Source: UBA7672 sp031419455 (GTDB taxonomy: Bacteria > Pseudomonadota > Alphaproteobacteria > Caulobacterales > Hyphomonadaceae). Taken from it: a stretch of 64,000 nucleotides of DNA. Below, one piece after another: positions 1 to 7,022 of the stretch (positions are counted from its first letter, which is position 1; every line of letters begins with the position of its first letter). The notes beneath the pieces were generated by a model that made no database searches, had not been told where the DNA came from, and was given only the letters and a program-made list of their open reading frames with translations. The stretch covers positions 10,001 to 74,000 of the forward strand of contig JANOKS010000135.1 in assembly GCA_031419455.1 (NCBI GenBank). Reading direction: 5' to 3'. The position numbers and the translations under genes are program-made.

Positions 1-2
1 TG

Positions 3-962
3 GTTTTGGATGCGGTTGAACGCATCGAAGTCGGGCTCCGAGTAGAAATGGCGCTGCTCGTCAGCGCCCGCGATCCGCTGGCGCACAGGCGTGAGATAGA
101 AGTGCATCACGATTTTGTCGCCGGCCGAAACGGCACCAAACACTCGGAATGGCTGGCCCGCCATGACGAGACCGTCGATAAATCCAAGGAGGAGTTCATT
201 CTCCATTTTCGGCGCACCTACTCGACTCCGCTGCCAATGTGGATGGCGATCGAACTTTGGGATTTCGGTACGCTTTCGATGTTCCTGTCTGGGATGAAGG
301 CGGCTGACCTGAACGTCTTAGCCAAATACTTTGGTTTGCCGCGGCGGGATTTGCTCACCACCTGGGTGAGAACCATCAACCACGTGCGCAACATCTGCGC
401 ACACCACAACCGTCTTTGGAATCGAGTCCTCGTCGATAGCCCGAGCCCTCCGAAGATCCGTGAGCTAGCAAACCTCGATCACCTTGCCGCCACGCTCCAT
501 GCGCAAAACCGCCTCTATGCCGCTGCTGTTGCCCTAAGGTGGTTTCTTCTGAAGCTTAACCCGACAAGCACATGGGCCGACCGGCTCAAACAACACTTCA
601 CAACTTTTCCAGAGAGCCCGCACTATCACGTCTCACAAACGGGCTTCCCTGCGGATTGGGAAAAGCTGCCGTACTTACTGGAACTAGTCCGCTATCTGTA
701 TTGCCTTGGCCCCTATCACATCGAGGCATTGCATCAGGAACGCAGCCGAGAACCCGCCGCGAGCTATTTTGTTGTTGAGGTTCTTGTCATTCTCGCCGTT
801 GCCGAGCATTGCGGCCAGGTCGGCGTAACTTATCGCGCGGCGCCGCAGCTCGGCCTTGAGCACGTTTTTCGCGACTTCGGAGTAATCGGTTTCAGGCTGT
901 TTCTTCTTGGCGGCCATGCGGGCGCTCCAAATACCATCAATAATGGTGGTATATACCCTTGA
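3..962 (+). CDS. Abi_2-type HEPN abortive-infection-like protein (5' partial, 3' end anomalous)
   Basis: The frame is open at the left edge, so the N-terminus lies outside the window. The first visible residues, LDAVERIEVGLR, and the later RNICAHHNRLWNR match the Abi_2 (AbiD/AbiF) family. The latter contains the R-x4-H signature of HEPN RNA-cleaving domains. Abi_2 proteins are phage-abortive or toxin-like. Family resemblance ends near FPADWEKLP, about base 671, close to where such proteins normally stop. The remaining ~95 codons run antisense through the DUF6471 gene and look like read-through, so the native stop codon has probably been lost. Function is inferred from family only. Confidence 0.7.
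   Translation, partial: VLDAVERIEVGLRVEMALLVSARDPLAHRREIEVHHDFVAGRNGTKHSEWLARHDETVDKSKEEFILHFRRTYSTPLPMWMAIELWDFGTLSMFLSGMKAADLNVLAKYFGLPRRDLLTTWVRTINHVRNICAHHNRLWNRVLVDSPSPPKIRELANLDHLAATLHAQNRLYAAAVALRWFLLKLNPTSTWADRLKQHFTTFPESPHYHVSQTGFPADWEKLPYLLELVRYLYCLGPYHIEALHQERSREPAASYFVVEVLVILAVAEHCGQVGVTYRAAPQLGLEHVFRDFGVIGFRLFLLGGHAGAPNTINNGGIYP
684..917 (-). CDS. DUF6471 small HTH-like protein, candidate regulator
   Basis: A 77-residue protein starting MAAKKKQPETD. It has a basic N-terminus, then a helix-turn-helix-like stretch (LKAELRRRAISYADLAAMLG, followed by NLNNKIARGGFSAAFLMQCL). This matches the DUF6471 family, which looks like a minimal Cro/CI-type DNA-binding fold. The start is set by GGAG eight bases upstream of ATG at 917. 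A minus-strand promoter, TTGCCA-N16-TATATA (978 down to 951), precedes it. The palindrome at 933-950 lies just downstream of that -10. Autoregulation is therefore plausible, but it is inferred. Confidence 0.7.
   Translation of the reverse strand: MAAKKKQPETDYSEVAKNVLKAELRRRAISYADLAAMLGNGENDKNLNNKIARGGFSAAFLMQCLDVIGAKAIQIAD
933..950. promoter_or_regulatory. Operator-like palindrome, site 1 (DUF6471 promoter)
   Basis: ACCATCAATAATGGTGGT, an imperfect palindrome of the form ACCATC-N6-GRTGGT. It lies between the -10 and the start codon of the minus-strand DUF6471 gene. Together with the adjacent bases to 955 it matches 4862-4884 in inverted orientation at 21 of 23 positions. Confidence 0.5.
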
Positions 963-994
963 CACTGGCGGTGGCAACCATCATATACGATGGT
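959..994 (+). promoter_or_regulatory. Transposase promoter with overlapping operator-like palindrome, site 2
   Basis: TTGACA at 959-964 is followed 17-19 bases later by CATATA/TATACG. The palindrome ACCATCATATACGATGGT (977-994) coincides with the -10 region. A repressor bound there would block transcription of the transposase starting at 1017. An AGGAAA ribosome-binding site follows. Confidence 0.5.
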
Positions 995-1016
995 ATAGAC
1001 CACAGGAAACGCCGGT

Positions 1017-1982
1017 ATGTCGCAACACTTCCTCCTCTCCCCCGCCGCCAAGACGCTGAAACTGGCGACCGTCCTTCGCATGTCGGACGACGAAGCCCGA
1101 GCTGCCTTCCGCGCGATCCGCTGGGCATCGACCGGCGGCGATCCGGTTTGCCCCAAGTGCGGCTGCTGCGAAGTTTCCGAAATCAAGACGCGCAAGATCT
1201 TCAAGTGCAAAGCGAACGAGTGCCGCTCGCAGTTCTCGTTGACCTCGGGGACGATCTTCGCATCGCGCAAAATGGAAGTGCGCAACATCCTCGCGGCCAT
1301 CGCGATATTCGTGAACGGCGCCAAAGGTTATTCCGCGCTCCAACTCTCGCGCGACCTGGGCTGCGATTACAAATCGGCGTTCGTGCTGCTCCACAAGTGC
1401 CGCGAAGCCATCGGCCTTGCGCAAGACGCCGCGAAGCTGGACGGCGTTGTCGAAATCGACGGCGCCTATTTTGGCGGCTACGTGAAGCCGACCAACAAGA
1501 AAGCCGATCGCAAGGACCGCCGCCTTGCTGAGACGCAAACGGGCAAGCGTCAGGTTGTCGTCGCAATGCGCGAGCGCGCTGGCCGCACCCGCGCTTTCGT
1601 CGTGAAAGCCGAACGCGACGGCGTCAGGCTCGCCACGCAACACATTATGCCGAACGCTACGGTTCACGCAGACGAGGCTTCACACTGGGACGCGATAAGC
1701 GCCCGCTTCAACATAAAGCGTATCAACCACTCAGAGGCCTACAGCCTCAACGGAGCCTGCACGAACGCTGCGGAGTCGTTCTTCTCCCGCCTGCGCCGCG
1801 CCGAAGGCGGGATCCATCATCACATCGCCGGCGCTTACCTCTCGGCCTACGCGACTGAAATGGCATGGCGCGAAGATTTCCGCCGCAACAGCAACGGCGC
1901 TCAGTTCATGATGCTGGCGGATGCCGCGGCTCAGGCACCGAAGTCGAAAGCGTGGTGCGGGTACTGGCAGCGCCGGGCGTGA
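1017..1982 (+). CDS. IS1595-family (ISXO2-like) transposase
   Basis: 321 residues. The N-terminus has a zinc-ribbon: CPKCGCC at about 45-51 and CKANEC at about 64-69. The ISXO2-type catalytic domain follows, with VVEIDGAYFGG (first Asp), VHADEASHWD (second Asp), RINHSEAY and NAAESFFSRLRR, as expected for the DDE/DDN-H group. Length is normal for the family and there is no frameshift, so it may be functional. It sits in the island that interrupts comM. No perfect terminal repeats with a target duplication could be assigned to this copy. Confidence 0.88.
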   Translation: MSQHFLLSPAAKTLKLATVLRMSDDEARAAFRAIRWASTGGDPVCPKCGCCEVSEIKTRKIFKCKANECRSQFSLTSGTIFASRKMEVRNILAAIAIFVNGAKGYSALQLSRDLGCDYKSAFVLLHKCREAIGLAQDAAKLDGVVEIDGAYFGGYVKPTNKKADRKDRRLAETQTGKRQVVVAMRERAGRTRAFVVKAERDGVRLATQHIMPNATVHADEASHWDAISARFNIKRINHSEAYSLNGACTNAAESFFSRLRRAEGGIHHHIAGAYLSAYATEMAWREDFRRNSNGAQFMMLADAAAQAPKSKAWCGYWQRRA

Positions 1983-2061
1983 GCCACTTGCCACAAACCG
2001 CCTTTATTTCCACAGAAAAACCCCCCGTTAACTACTTCCCCGCCACTATAGGGTGCTACAC

Positions 2062-2079
2062 ACCACCATAAGTGAAGGT
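2062..2079. promoter_or_regulatory. Operator-like palindrome, site 3
   Basis: ACCACCATAAGTGAAGGT matches 16 of 18 positions of site 4 (4866-4883, ACCACCATTAGTGATGGT) in the same orientation. It lies about 95 bases upstream of a 20-codon ORF. No convincing promoter could be assigned next to it. Confidence 0.4.
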
Positions 2080-2173
2080 AAGTACCTACTGATAAACGGG
2101 TGTACTGCTTCTTGTTGGAACGCTAACCATTCACTACGTGTTTACACCGCGTTAACCTGCCAAGGAGGGCAAC

Positions 2174-2236
2174 ATGTCCACGCGTATCGCCATTAGAACT
2201 GTCATTCGGCGCGCTGAGGGCTGGGGCGGTAACTAA
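2174..2236 (+). CDS. Putative 20-residue small protein or leader peptide
   Basis: ATG at 2174 is preceded by a near-perfect AAGGAGGG ribosome-binding site (2162-2169) at good spacing. It encodes MSTRIAIRTVIRRAEGWGGN and then TAA. A strong intrinsic terminator follows 30 bases downstream, so this forms a self-contained small transcription unit. The peptide is basic and has no recognisable family. A leader peptide or the marker of a small RNA are alternatives. Confidence 0.4.
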   Translation: MSTRIAIRTVIRRAEGWGGN

Positions 2237-2266
2237 TAGTTGCCTAGGGAATTAACTAGCATAGAA

Positions 2267-2297
2267 AGGCCCTCAACAAGTAGTTGGGGGCCTTTTT
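2267..2297 (+). terminator. Rho-independent terminator
   Basis: An 11-bp stem (AGGCCCTCAAC / GTTGGGGGCCT, one G-U pair) with an AAGTA loop and a T5 tail. It ends the small ORF unit. The DUF4760 gene starts only 4 bases after the T-run. Confidence 0.85.
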
Positions 2298-2300
2298 ACT

Positions 2301-2849
2301 TTGTGGCCGTGGGAATGGGACCTTTCTAGCAGTCCAGAAGCGATTGTCGCACTCTGGATTGGCTTGGCAGCTGCAGTAATCGCGCTGTGGGGAATACTGA
2401 CTCAGCGAGCGTTGACCCGGCGCCAAACTACCTTGAACACGCTTTCAGAACTGGAATCCGACAAGGATCTGATCGAAGCGCGTCAGAGGTTTGTTAAGTT
2501 GACTCGTAACGCTGCCGCGTTGGTCAGCTTGGCTGACGACGCGCCATTTCGGGGCAACAAAAAGGTAGACCCCGAAATCGAAGCAAATATGCAGGCCATT
2601 AGGCTGGTGTTCAACCACTGGGAACTTATCGCGATCGGGATGCAGTTCAAATCGATCGATTTCCATATGGTAAAGCGGTACGCGCGCGGACAGATCATCA
2701 ACGACTGGGGGGATGTCGCGCCGCTGATCTTCGCTCTGCGGAAAAAGTACAGCCAGCCCGCGATGTACCACGAAATTGAAGAATTGGCCCGCTCACTCCG
2801 GGATAATAACATGCCTCGGAGGCGACGAATCTTGGGCTTGTGGTGGTGA
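2301..2849 (+). CDS. DUF4760-like protein with N-terminal membrane helix
   Basis: 182 residues. A hydrophobic segment spans about residues 13-33, then a soluble domain contains VFNHWELIAIGM and a run toward ALRKKYSQPAMYHEIEEL, resembling the DUF4760 family of unknown function. The frame closes at TAG 2262, and the only plausible start is TTG at 2301. This lies directly after the preceding terminator, so the G-run of the terminator stem may act as a weak ribosome-binding site. The TTG start is uncertain. It is island cargo, and no function can be given. Confidence 0.6.
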   Translation: MWPWEWDLSSSPEAIVALWIGLAAAVIALWGILTQRALTRRQTTLNTLSELESDKDLIEARQRFVKLTRNAAALVSLADDAPFRGNKKVDPEIEANMQAIRLVFNHWELIAIGMQFKSIDFHMVKRYARGQIINDWGDVAPLIFALRKKYSQPAMYHEIEELARSLRDNNMPRRRRILGLWW

Positions 2850-2862
2850 TACCCAACTAAAA

Positions 2863-2887
2863 GCGGCGGTGATACAATCACCGCCGC
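2863..2887. terminator. Hairpin after the DUF4760 gene, possible terminator
   Basis: A perfect 11-bp inverted repeat, GCGGCGGTGAT / ATCACCGCCGC, with an ACA loop, 14 bases after the stop codon. No T-run follows, so it may act as an mRNA-stabilising hairpin or a weak terminator. The following stretch to 3120 shows no convincing gene. Confidence 0.45.
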
Positions 2888-3120
2888 AGGTTAGAGTCTC
2901 AGGTTCTGCCCGCATCGAAGCCGCTGCCCGTGCCTGGGTGGCGGCTTCTTCGTTAGCCCCGTCGCAGCGCGAGCTGTCCTGCGACAGGGCCACCCTTATC
3001 CGCGTCATTCTCACCTCCGCTGCAGACAGGTTGGCGCGATCGATGCTTGGGCGCAAGCAAAAACTGTTGCTTTGTCAGCAAGCATCGATATGCTTGGTGT
3101 CTAAGCATCGGGGTATTCGA

Positions 3121-4170
3121 ATGGGCGACGATCACTCTTCGCGCGGTGGCCAAGAACGAGCCCGCCGTCTTTCAGGGCAAAAGCGATCAGAAATCGCGCG
3201 CTTAGGGGCTGTTGCCCGATGGGCAAACGCGGGAAAGGCCATGCCGCTCTTGGCAATGTACGGCGCCCCGGATCGCCCGCTCCGTATCGGCTCGATTGAA
3301 ATTCCTTGTTACGTGTTGGCCGATGGGACGCGGGTGCTTGCGCAGCGAGGTCTGCAAAGTGGAATCGGTCTATCTGAAGGTGGCGGCAAAACCGGCGCGC
3401 GCCGAATCTCCGAATTGATGGAGCGGCTGGCCGAAAAAGGAATCAATATCAGAGGCTTGATCGCGCGCGCCAATTCGCCGGTCCGTTTTACTCCACCGCA
3501 TGGGGGGAACCCCGCCGATGGATACGATGCAACGATACTTCCAGACATTTGCGCCGTGCTGATCGAGGCGGGGCAGCAAGGGGTTCTGGGAAAACGACTG
3601 GCGCATTTGGCGATTCGCGCTGCTGAACTTCAGCATGGTTTTGCGACGATCGGCATTATTGCACTCGTCGATGAGGCGACCGGCTATCAGGATTTTCGAC
3701 AGCGCGATGCACTAGCCAAAATTCTTGAGCGCTGGGTTGCGAAGGAACTGCGGCCTTACCTGCGGACTTTTCCAGCCGAGTACTACAAGCAGATTTTTCG
3801 ATTGAACGGTTGGGAGTACGAGGAAAACTGCGGACGCCCCGGCGTAGTCGGGCATTGGACCAACAACATCGTTTATCGTCGGCTTGCCCCCGGAGTGCTG
3901 GAAGAACTGAATCGATTAGTGCCCCGCAACGACAAAGGGCGGCTCACAGCGCCTCTGTACTATGGTCTCACAGAGGACTACGGCCACCCAGAACTGAAGC
4001 GGCATCTAGAAGGGGTAATCATGCTCATGAAGTACTCGCCAAGCTGGCAAGTTTTCATGGAGCGCTTGGACAACGAGTACCCGCAGTATGGAAAAACCAT
4101 GATGCTACCGTTCCCTGACGACTATCAGCCGCCAAGGCTGTCCCAAAGCGCCACGAAGAAGTTGAACTAA
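3121..4170 (+). CDS. P63C domain-containing protein
   Basis: 349 residues from ATG 3121 (MGDDHSSRGG). The N-terminal part (IEIPCYVLADGTRVLAQRGL, then RRISELMERLAEKGINI) is typical of proteins carrying the P63C domain. The C-terminal part, TFPAEYYKQIFRLNGW through YYGLTEDYGHPELKRHLEGV, is the P63C domain itself. Such proteins are common in prophages and genomic islands and have no established function. The frame is open to about 2776, but the N-terminal family pattern favours 3121 even though the ribosome-binding site is poor. It meets the next gene tail to tail with a 4-base overlap. Confidence 0.75.
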   Translation: MGDDHSSRGGQERARRLSGQKRSEIARLGAVARWANAGKAMPLLAMYGAPDRPLRIGSIEIPCYVLADGTRVLAQRGLQSGIGLSEGGGKTGARRISELMERLAEKGINIRGLIARANSPVRFTPPHGGNPADGYDATILPDICAVLIEAGQQGVLGKRLAHLAIRAAELQHGFATIGIIALVDEATGYQDFRQRDALAKILERWVAKELRPYLRTFPAEYYKQIFRLNGWEYEENCGRPGVVGHWTNNIVYRRLAPGVLEELNRLVPRNDKGRLTAPLYYGLTEDYGHPELKRHLEGVIMLMKYSPSWQVFMERLDNEYPQYGKTMMLPFPDDYQPPRLSQSATKKLN

Positions 4171-4367
4171 GCGACCGAGATCCAACCCCACACCGCTACC
4201 GCCGTGGCCAGCAGGAAGAACAGCCAGGGTAGGCCGTCCCGTCGCTGCCTCAGCGTCTCGCCGCAGCGCTGGCAGCGCAGATATTCATCGGTGCCGTAAT
4301 ACTCGCGGAGCTGGTCGCTGATGGTGTTCGTGCACCCACAACTGCAAGTCTCGACGATCTGCGGCAT
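4167..4367 (-). CDS. Small zinc-ribbon membrane protein
   Basis: 66 residues. Two cysteine pairs (CSCGC near residue 8 and CQRCG near residue 33) form a probable zinc ribbon. A C-terminal hydrophobic helix (about 49-64) suggests a membrane anchor. GGAGGGG sits just upstream of ATG at 4367. It is probably expressed with the upstream minus-strand gene, whose stop is 25 bases away. The family is unknown. Confidence 0.6.
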   Translation of the reverse strand: MPQIVETCSCGCTNTISDQLREYYGTDEYLRCQRCGETLRQRRDGLPWLFFLLATAVAVWGWISVA

Positions 4368-4392
4368 GGCCCCTCCACCAGCCGCAGAATAT

Positions 4393-4854
4393 CTAGTCTT
4401 GCTTAATCCGCCAGAGCTTCAGCGGCCCGCGCGCGTCGTCTGCCAACTTTGAATGGCCGACGCTTTCAACCAGCCCCTTGTGCCGCATACCGTTGATGCA
4501 GGCCCCAATCCGCTTGGTCAGTATGACCCGCGTGGCCTCGTCGGGCTGCATTCCCCGTTCCTCTATCCACGCCTTGGTCAAGTGTTTGGACGTCATGGGC
4601 TCAGGCGCACGGCGCAGCATGTCCAGAAGGAAACGCTTAGTGTGTCCGAAGTGGGCGCGGTGCTTTATGGCGTAGCGGTTCTTTACCCGCCGCTGAATGT
4701 CGGCTTCTGGATCGAATAGCCGGATGGTCGCGTCGATATGGTCAATGTCGCAAGTGACATTCTTGGCGTCTGCGACTAGGTTATCATAGAGCTTCACAAG
4801 CTCGGCGCGTTTGGCTTGAAGGCCGGAGATCGTATTGGGGCGTTCCTGGGTCAT
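4393..4854 (-). CDS. Hypothetical winged-helix-like protein of the comM island
   Basis: 153 residues from MTQERPNTISGL. A charged N-terminal helix with coiled-coil character (about 10-45) is followed by a region resembling a winged helix (FLLDMLRRAPEPMTSKHLTKAW, then INGMRHKGLVESVG). An in-frame ATG at 4875 lies inside the operator palindrome, so the start at 4854 is preferred. The -10-like TATATG ends about 8 bases before this ATG, so the mRNA may be nearly leaderless. No family name can be given with confidence. Confidence 0.6.
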   Translation of the reverse strand: MTQERPNTISGLQAKRAELVKLYDNLVADAKNVTCDIDHIDATIRLFDPEADIQRRVKNRYAIKHRAHFGHTKRFLLDMLRRAPEPMTSKHLTKAWIEERGMQPDEATRVILTKRIGACINGMRHKGLVESVGHSKLADDARGPLKLWRIKQD

Positions 4855-4861
4855 CCCCGCC

Positions 4862-4889
4862 ACATATACCACCATTAGTGATGGTGCAA
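4862..4889. promoter_or_regulatory. Promoter of the 4393-4854 gene with operator-like palindrome, site 4
   Basis: Read on the minus strand: TTGCAC, then ACCATCACTAATGGTGGT (4866-4883 on the plus strand), then TATATG. The palindrome occupies the spacer between -35 and -10. It is nearly identical to site 1. Confidence 0.5.
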
Positions 4890-4893
4890 GCCA

Positions 4894-5841
4894 TTAGATG
4901 TGGTGTGTTTGCTCCATAATGCCGGTGAACTCCGGCAACTCGTCGAGGAACAGGATTCCGTGATGCGCCATCGACACTTCGCCGGGCTTCGCCTTGATGC
5001 CGCCGCCGACCATCGCCGCCATCGAGGCCGAATGGTGCGGCGCGCGGAACGGCCGCGTGCGCGACAGCTGCCCACGCTCGAGCAGGCCCGCAATGGAATG
5101 AACCTGGCTGACTTCAAGTAGCTCGCGCGCCGACAGCGGCGGCAACAGACCGGGCAGGCGCTGCGCCAGCATCGACTTGCCCGAGCCGGGCGGCCCGATC
5201 ATCAACAGGTTGTGCCCGCCTGCCGCTGCGATCTCCAGCGCACGCTTTGCGCCCTCCTGCCCCTTCACATCGCGCAGGTCCGGCGGCGCGGGGCCTTCCG
5301 CAAGCGGCTCCGACTTCGCCGGCATGATCGGCCGCGTGCCGTTGAAATGGTTGACCAGGGTGATGAGGTTCGGCGCCGCCAGCACCGTGCCCCCCGACCA
5401 CGCCGCCTCAGCCCCACACGATGCCGGGCACACCAGCGCCATCTCCAGACTTTCGGCCGCCATGGCCGCGGGCAGGGCGCCGGCCGTCTGCGCCAGCCCG
5501 CCATCGAGCGCGAGTTCGCCGATGGCGGCGACGCCCTCAAGACTGTCGCGCGGGATGGCGCCGATGGCGGCCAGGATCGCAAGCGCGATGGCGAGGTCGT
5601 AATGGCTGCCTTCCTTCGGCAGGTCCGCGGGCGCGAGGTTCACCAGCGTGCGCTCCGGCGGCAATGACAGGCCGAGCGCGGAAAACGCTGCGCGCACCCG
5701 CTCACGGCTTTCGCCCACCGCCTTGTCCGGCAGCCCGACAATGTTGAAGGCGTTGGCGCCGCCCGACAGTTGCACCTGCACGTCGATCGGCCGCGCCTCA
5801 ACGCCCTCGAAGGCGAAAGTCGTGATGCGGCTGATCATCAT
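4894..5841 (-). pseudogene. comM: comM (YifB/ComM Mg-chelatase-like ATPase), 3'-truncated by an inserted island
   Basis: ComM is a hexameric AAA+ helicase promoting branch migration during natural transformation. The fragment starts MMISRITTFAFEG (GGGGACGGG upstream). It keeps the N-terminal Lon-like domain (VGLPDKAVGESRERVRAA), Walker A (GPPGSGKS, about residue 225) and Walker B (GILFLDELPEF). It then turns into about ten unrelated codons, ending at TAA 4894. About 315 of the usual ~510 residues remain, so the C-terminal AAA+ and helicase parts are lost. The missing 3' half should lie left of the window if this is a simple insertion. The fragment is almost certainly non-functional. Confidence 0.88.
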
Positions 5842-5871
5842 CGGCCCGTCCCCAGTCCAGCGCGATTGACC

Positions 5872-5879
5872 ATAAGCCG
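5872..5879. repeat. Target-site duplication, left (ATAAGCCG)
   Basis: ATAAGCCG here and at 7799-7806 directly flank the IS1595-type element. Eight bases is the usual duplication length for this family. Confidence 0.9.
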
Positions 5880-5904
5880 CGGGATTATCCCCTTGACACA
5901 GGTA
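5880..5904. repeat. Terminal inverted repeat, left
   Basis: 25 bases identical to the reverse complement of 7774-7798. It contains the -35 hexamer of the transposase promoter. Confidence 0.92.
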
Positions 5905-5921
5905 CGCCGTTTCCCTATCTA
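5893..5921 (+). promoter_or_regulatory. Sigma-70-type promoter of the transposase, partly inside the terminal repeat
   Basis: TTGACA (5893-5898), a 17-base spacer, then TATCTA (5916-5921). An AGGAGA ribosome-binding site at about 5930 precedes ATG 5942. Because the right-hand repeat also carries TTGACA facing inward, either end can supply a -35. Confidence 0.65.
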
Positions 5922-5941
5922 TTAGCGGTAGGAGACGGGAC

Positions 5942-6817
5942 ATGGCCAAGCTCACAGTCAAAGAATTCTTCGCTCGCTTCCCAAACGATGAAGCCTGCCT
6001 GACGCACGTGATGAACGTTCGCTATGGCACGCGTCACACCTGCCGCGCTTGCGGCGTGGAAGCGACGTTCCATCGGCTCGCCAACCGCCGCGCCTACGCT
6101 TGCAGCCAGTGCGGCGACAACCTCTACCCTACCGCTGGAACCGTCCTGCAGGACACGCGCACACCGCTCCAGCTCTGGTTCTACGCGATCTACCTGTTCG
6201 TCGTGACGCGCCATGGCGTGAGCGGCATGGAGCTTAAGCGCCAACTGGGCGTCACCTACAAAACCGCCTACCGCATGGGCCAGCAAATCCGTGACCTCAT
6301 GACGGCGACGGACGGCTTTGAAATGCTCCGTGGTCACGTCGAGATCGATGAGACGCTTGTGGGCGGCGTTCACCGCGGCGATGGCCGAGGCCCGCACTCG
6401 ACCAAGAAAACGGTTGTGGTCGGCCTCAAGCAGCGTGACGGCATGATCCAAACCCAAGTCGTTCCCGACGCCAAGATGGACACGCTTCAGGAAGTCGTTC
6501 TGAACCGTGTCCAGCGCGGCTCAATCGTCTCGACCGACGAATTCAAAAGCTACAATTTACTCACCGAAGAAGGCTACACGCACGGCCGCGTGAACCACTC
6601 CAAGAAGGAATACGCTCGCACCGATCAGGCGCTTGGCGTCGTCGTCTCGACCAACTCCGTTGAGAGCTTCTGGAACCTGTTCAAGAATTCGGTGCGCTCG
6701 ACCCATATCCATGTGTCCAAGAAACACATGGCCCGCTACCTCGGTGAATTCACGTTCCGGTCAAACCACCGCGCGATGGAAAACGCTATGTTTGATCTGC
6801 TGGTCGCGGCGTTTTAG
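5942..6817 (+). CDS. IS1595-family transposase
   Basis: 291 residues. N-terminal zinc-ribbon CRAC / CSQCG (about residues 33-60), then the catalytic domain: HVEIDETLVGG (first Asp), VSTDEFKSYNLL (second Asp), RVNHSKKEYAR and NSVESFWNLFKNSV. It moves the element that contains it by cut-and-paste or related DDE chemistry. It is full length with a strong ribosome-binding site. It belongs to a different subgroup from the transposase at 1017 and shares only the family fold. Confidence 0.92.
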   Translation: MAKLTVKEFFARFPNDEACLTHVMNVRYGTRHTCRACGVEATFHRLANRRAYACSQCGDNLYPTAGTVLQDTRTPLQLWFYAIYLFVVTRHGVSGMELKRQLGVTYKTAYRMGQQIRDLMTATDGFEMLRGHVEIDETLVGGVHRGDGRGPHSTKKTVVVGLKQRDGMIQTQVVPDAKMDTLQEVVLNRVQRGSIVSTDEFKSYNLLTEEGYTHGRVNHSKKEYARTDQALGVVVSTNSVESFWNLFKNSVRSTHIHVSKKHMARYLGEFTFRSNHRAMENAMFDLLVAAF

Positions 6818-6965
6818 CCGCCGTGTCGATGGCTGCCTGAACCTCTTTGGCCTCGGGATACAACCAGCCTAATTCCTTCATTCTTGACTCCGCCTGCTTG
6901 ATGAACTCAGGCAGGCGGTCTTGCTTCAGGGCGTTAGATAAGGTCAGCGGTTCGCTAGCCTTCAT
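6786..6965 (-). CDS. Small antisense gene in the IS1595 element (59 aa)
   Basis: Starts MKASEPLTLSNALKQ (ATG at 6965) and ends at TAG 6786. It overlaps the transposase 3' end by 32 bases. The pattern of a short amphipathic protein with LSNALKQDRLPEFIKQAE and a basic tail resembles small passengers seen in other alphaproteobacterial IS1595 elements. That comparison is from memory, not a search. The product may be a transposition accessory protein; its function is unknown. Confidence 0.55.
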   Translation of the reverse strand: MKASEPLTLSNALKQDRLPEFIKQAESRMKELGWLYPEAKEVQAAIDTAAKTPRPADQT

Positions 6966-7022
6966 CGGACTCGACTCCTGTATTCCCTAGTGATCCTTAT
7001 GCCCTGTTTCGGGAGCAAGGTC

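Noticed and set aside
4900..4925. Tn7-like or AbaR-type transposon end at comM
   Set aside because: The junction lacks the TGT/ACA terminus and tandem transposase-binding repeats, and no tns/tni gene is in the window. Only the target gene matches.
5842..5961. A longer N-terminus for comM extending into the IS element
   Set aside because: The extra codons come from the IS1595 terminal region. Family alignment starts at MISRITTF and a ribosome-binding site precedes 5841.
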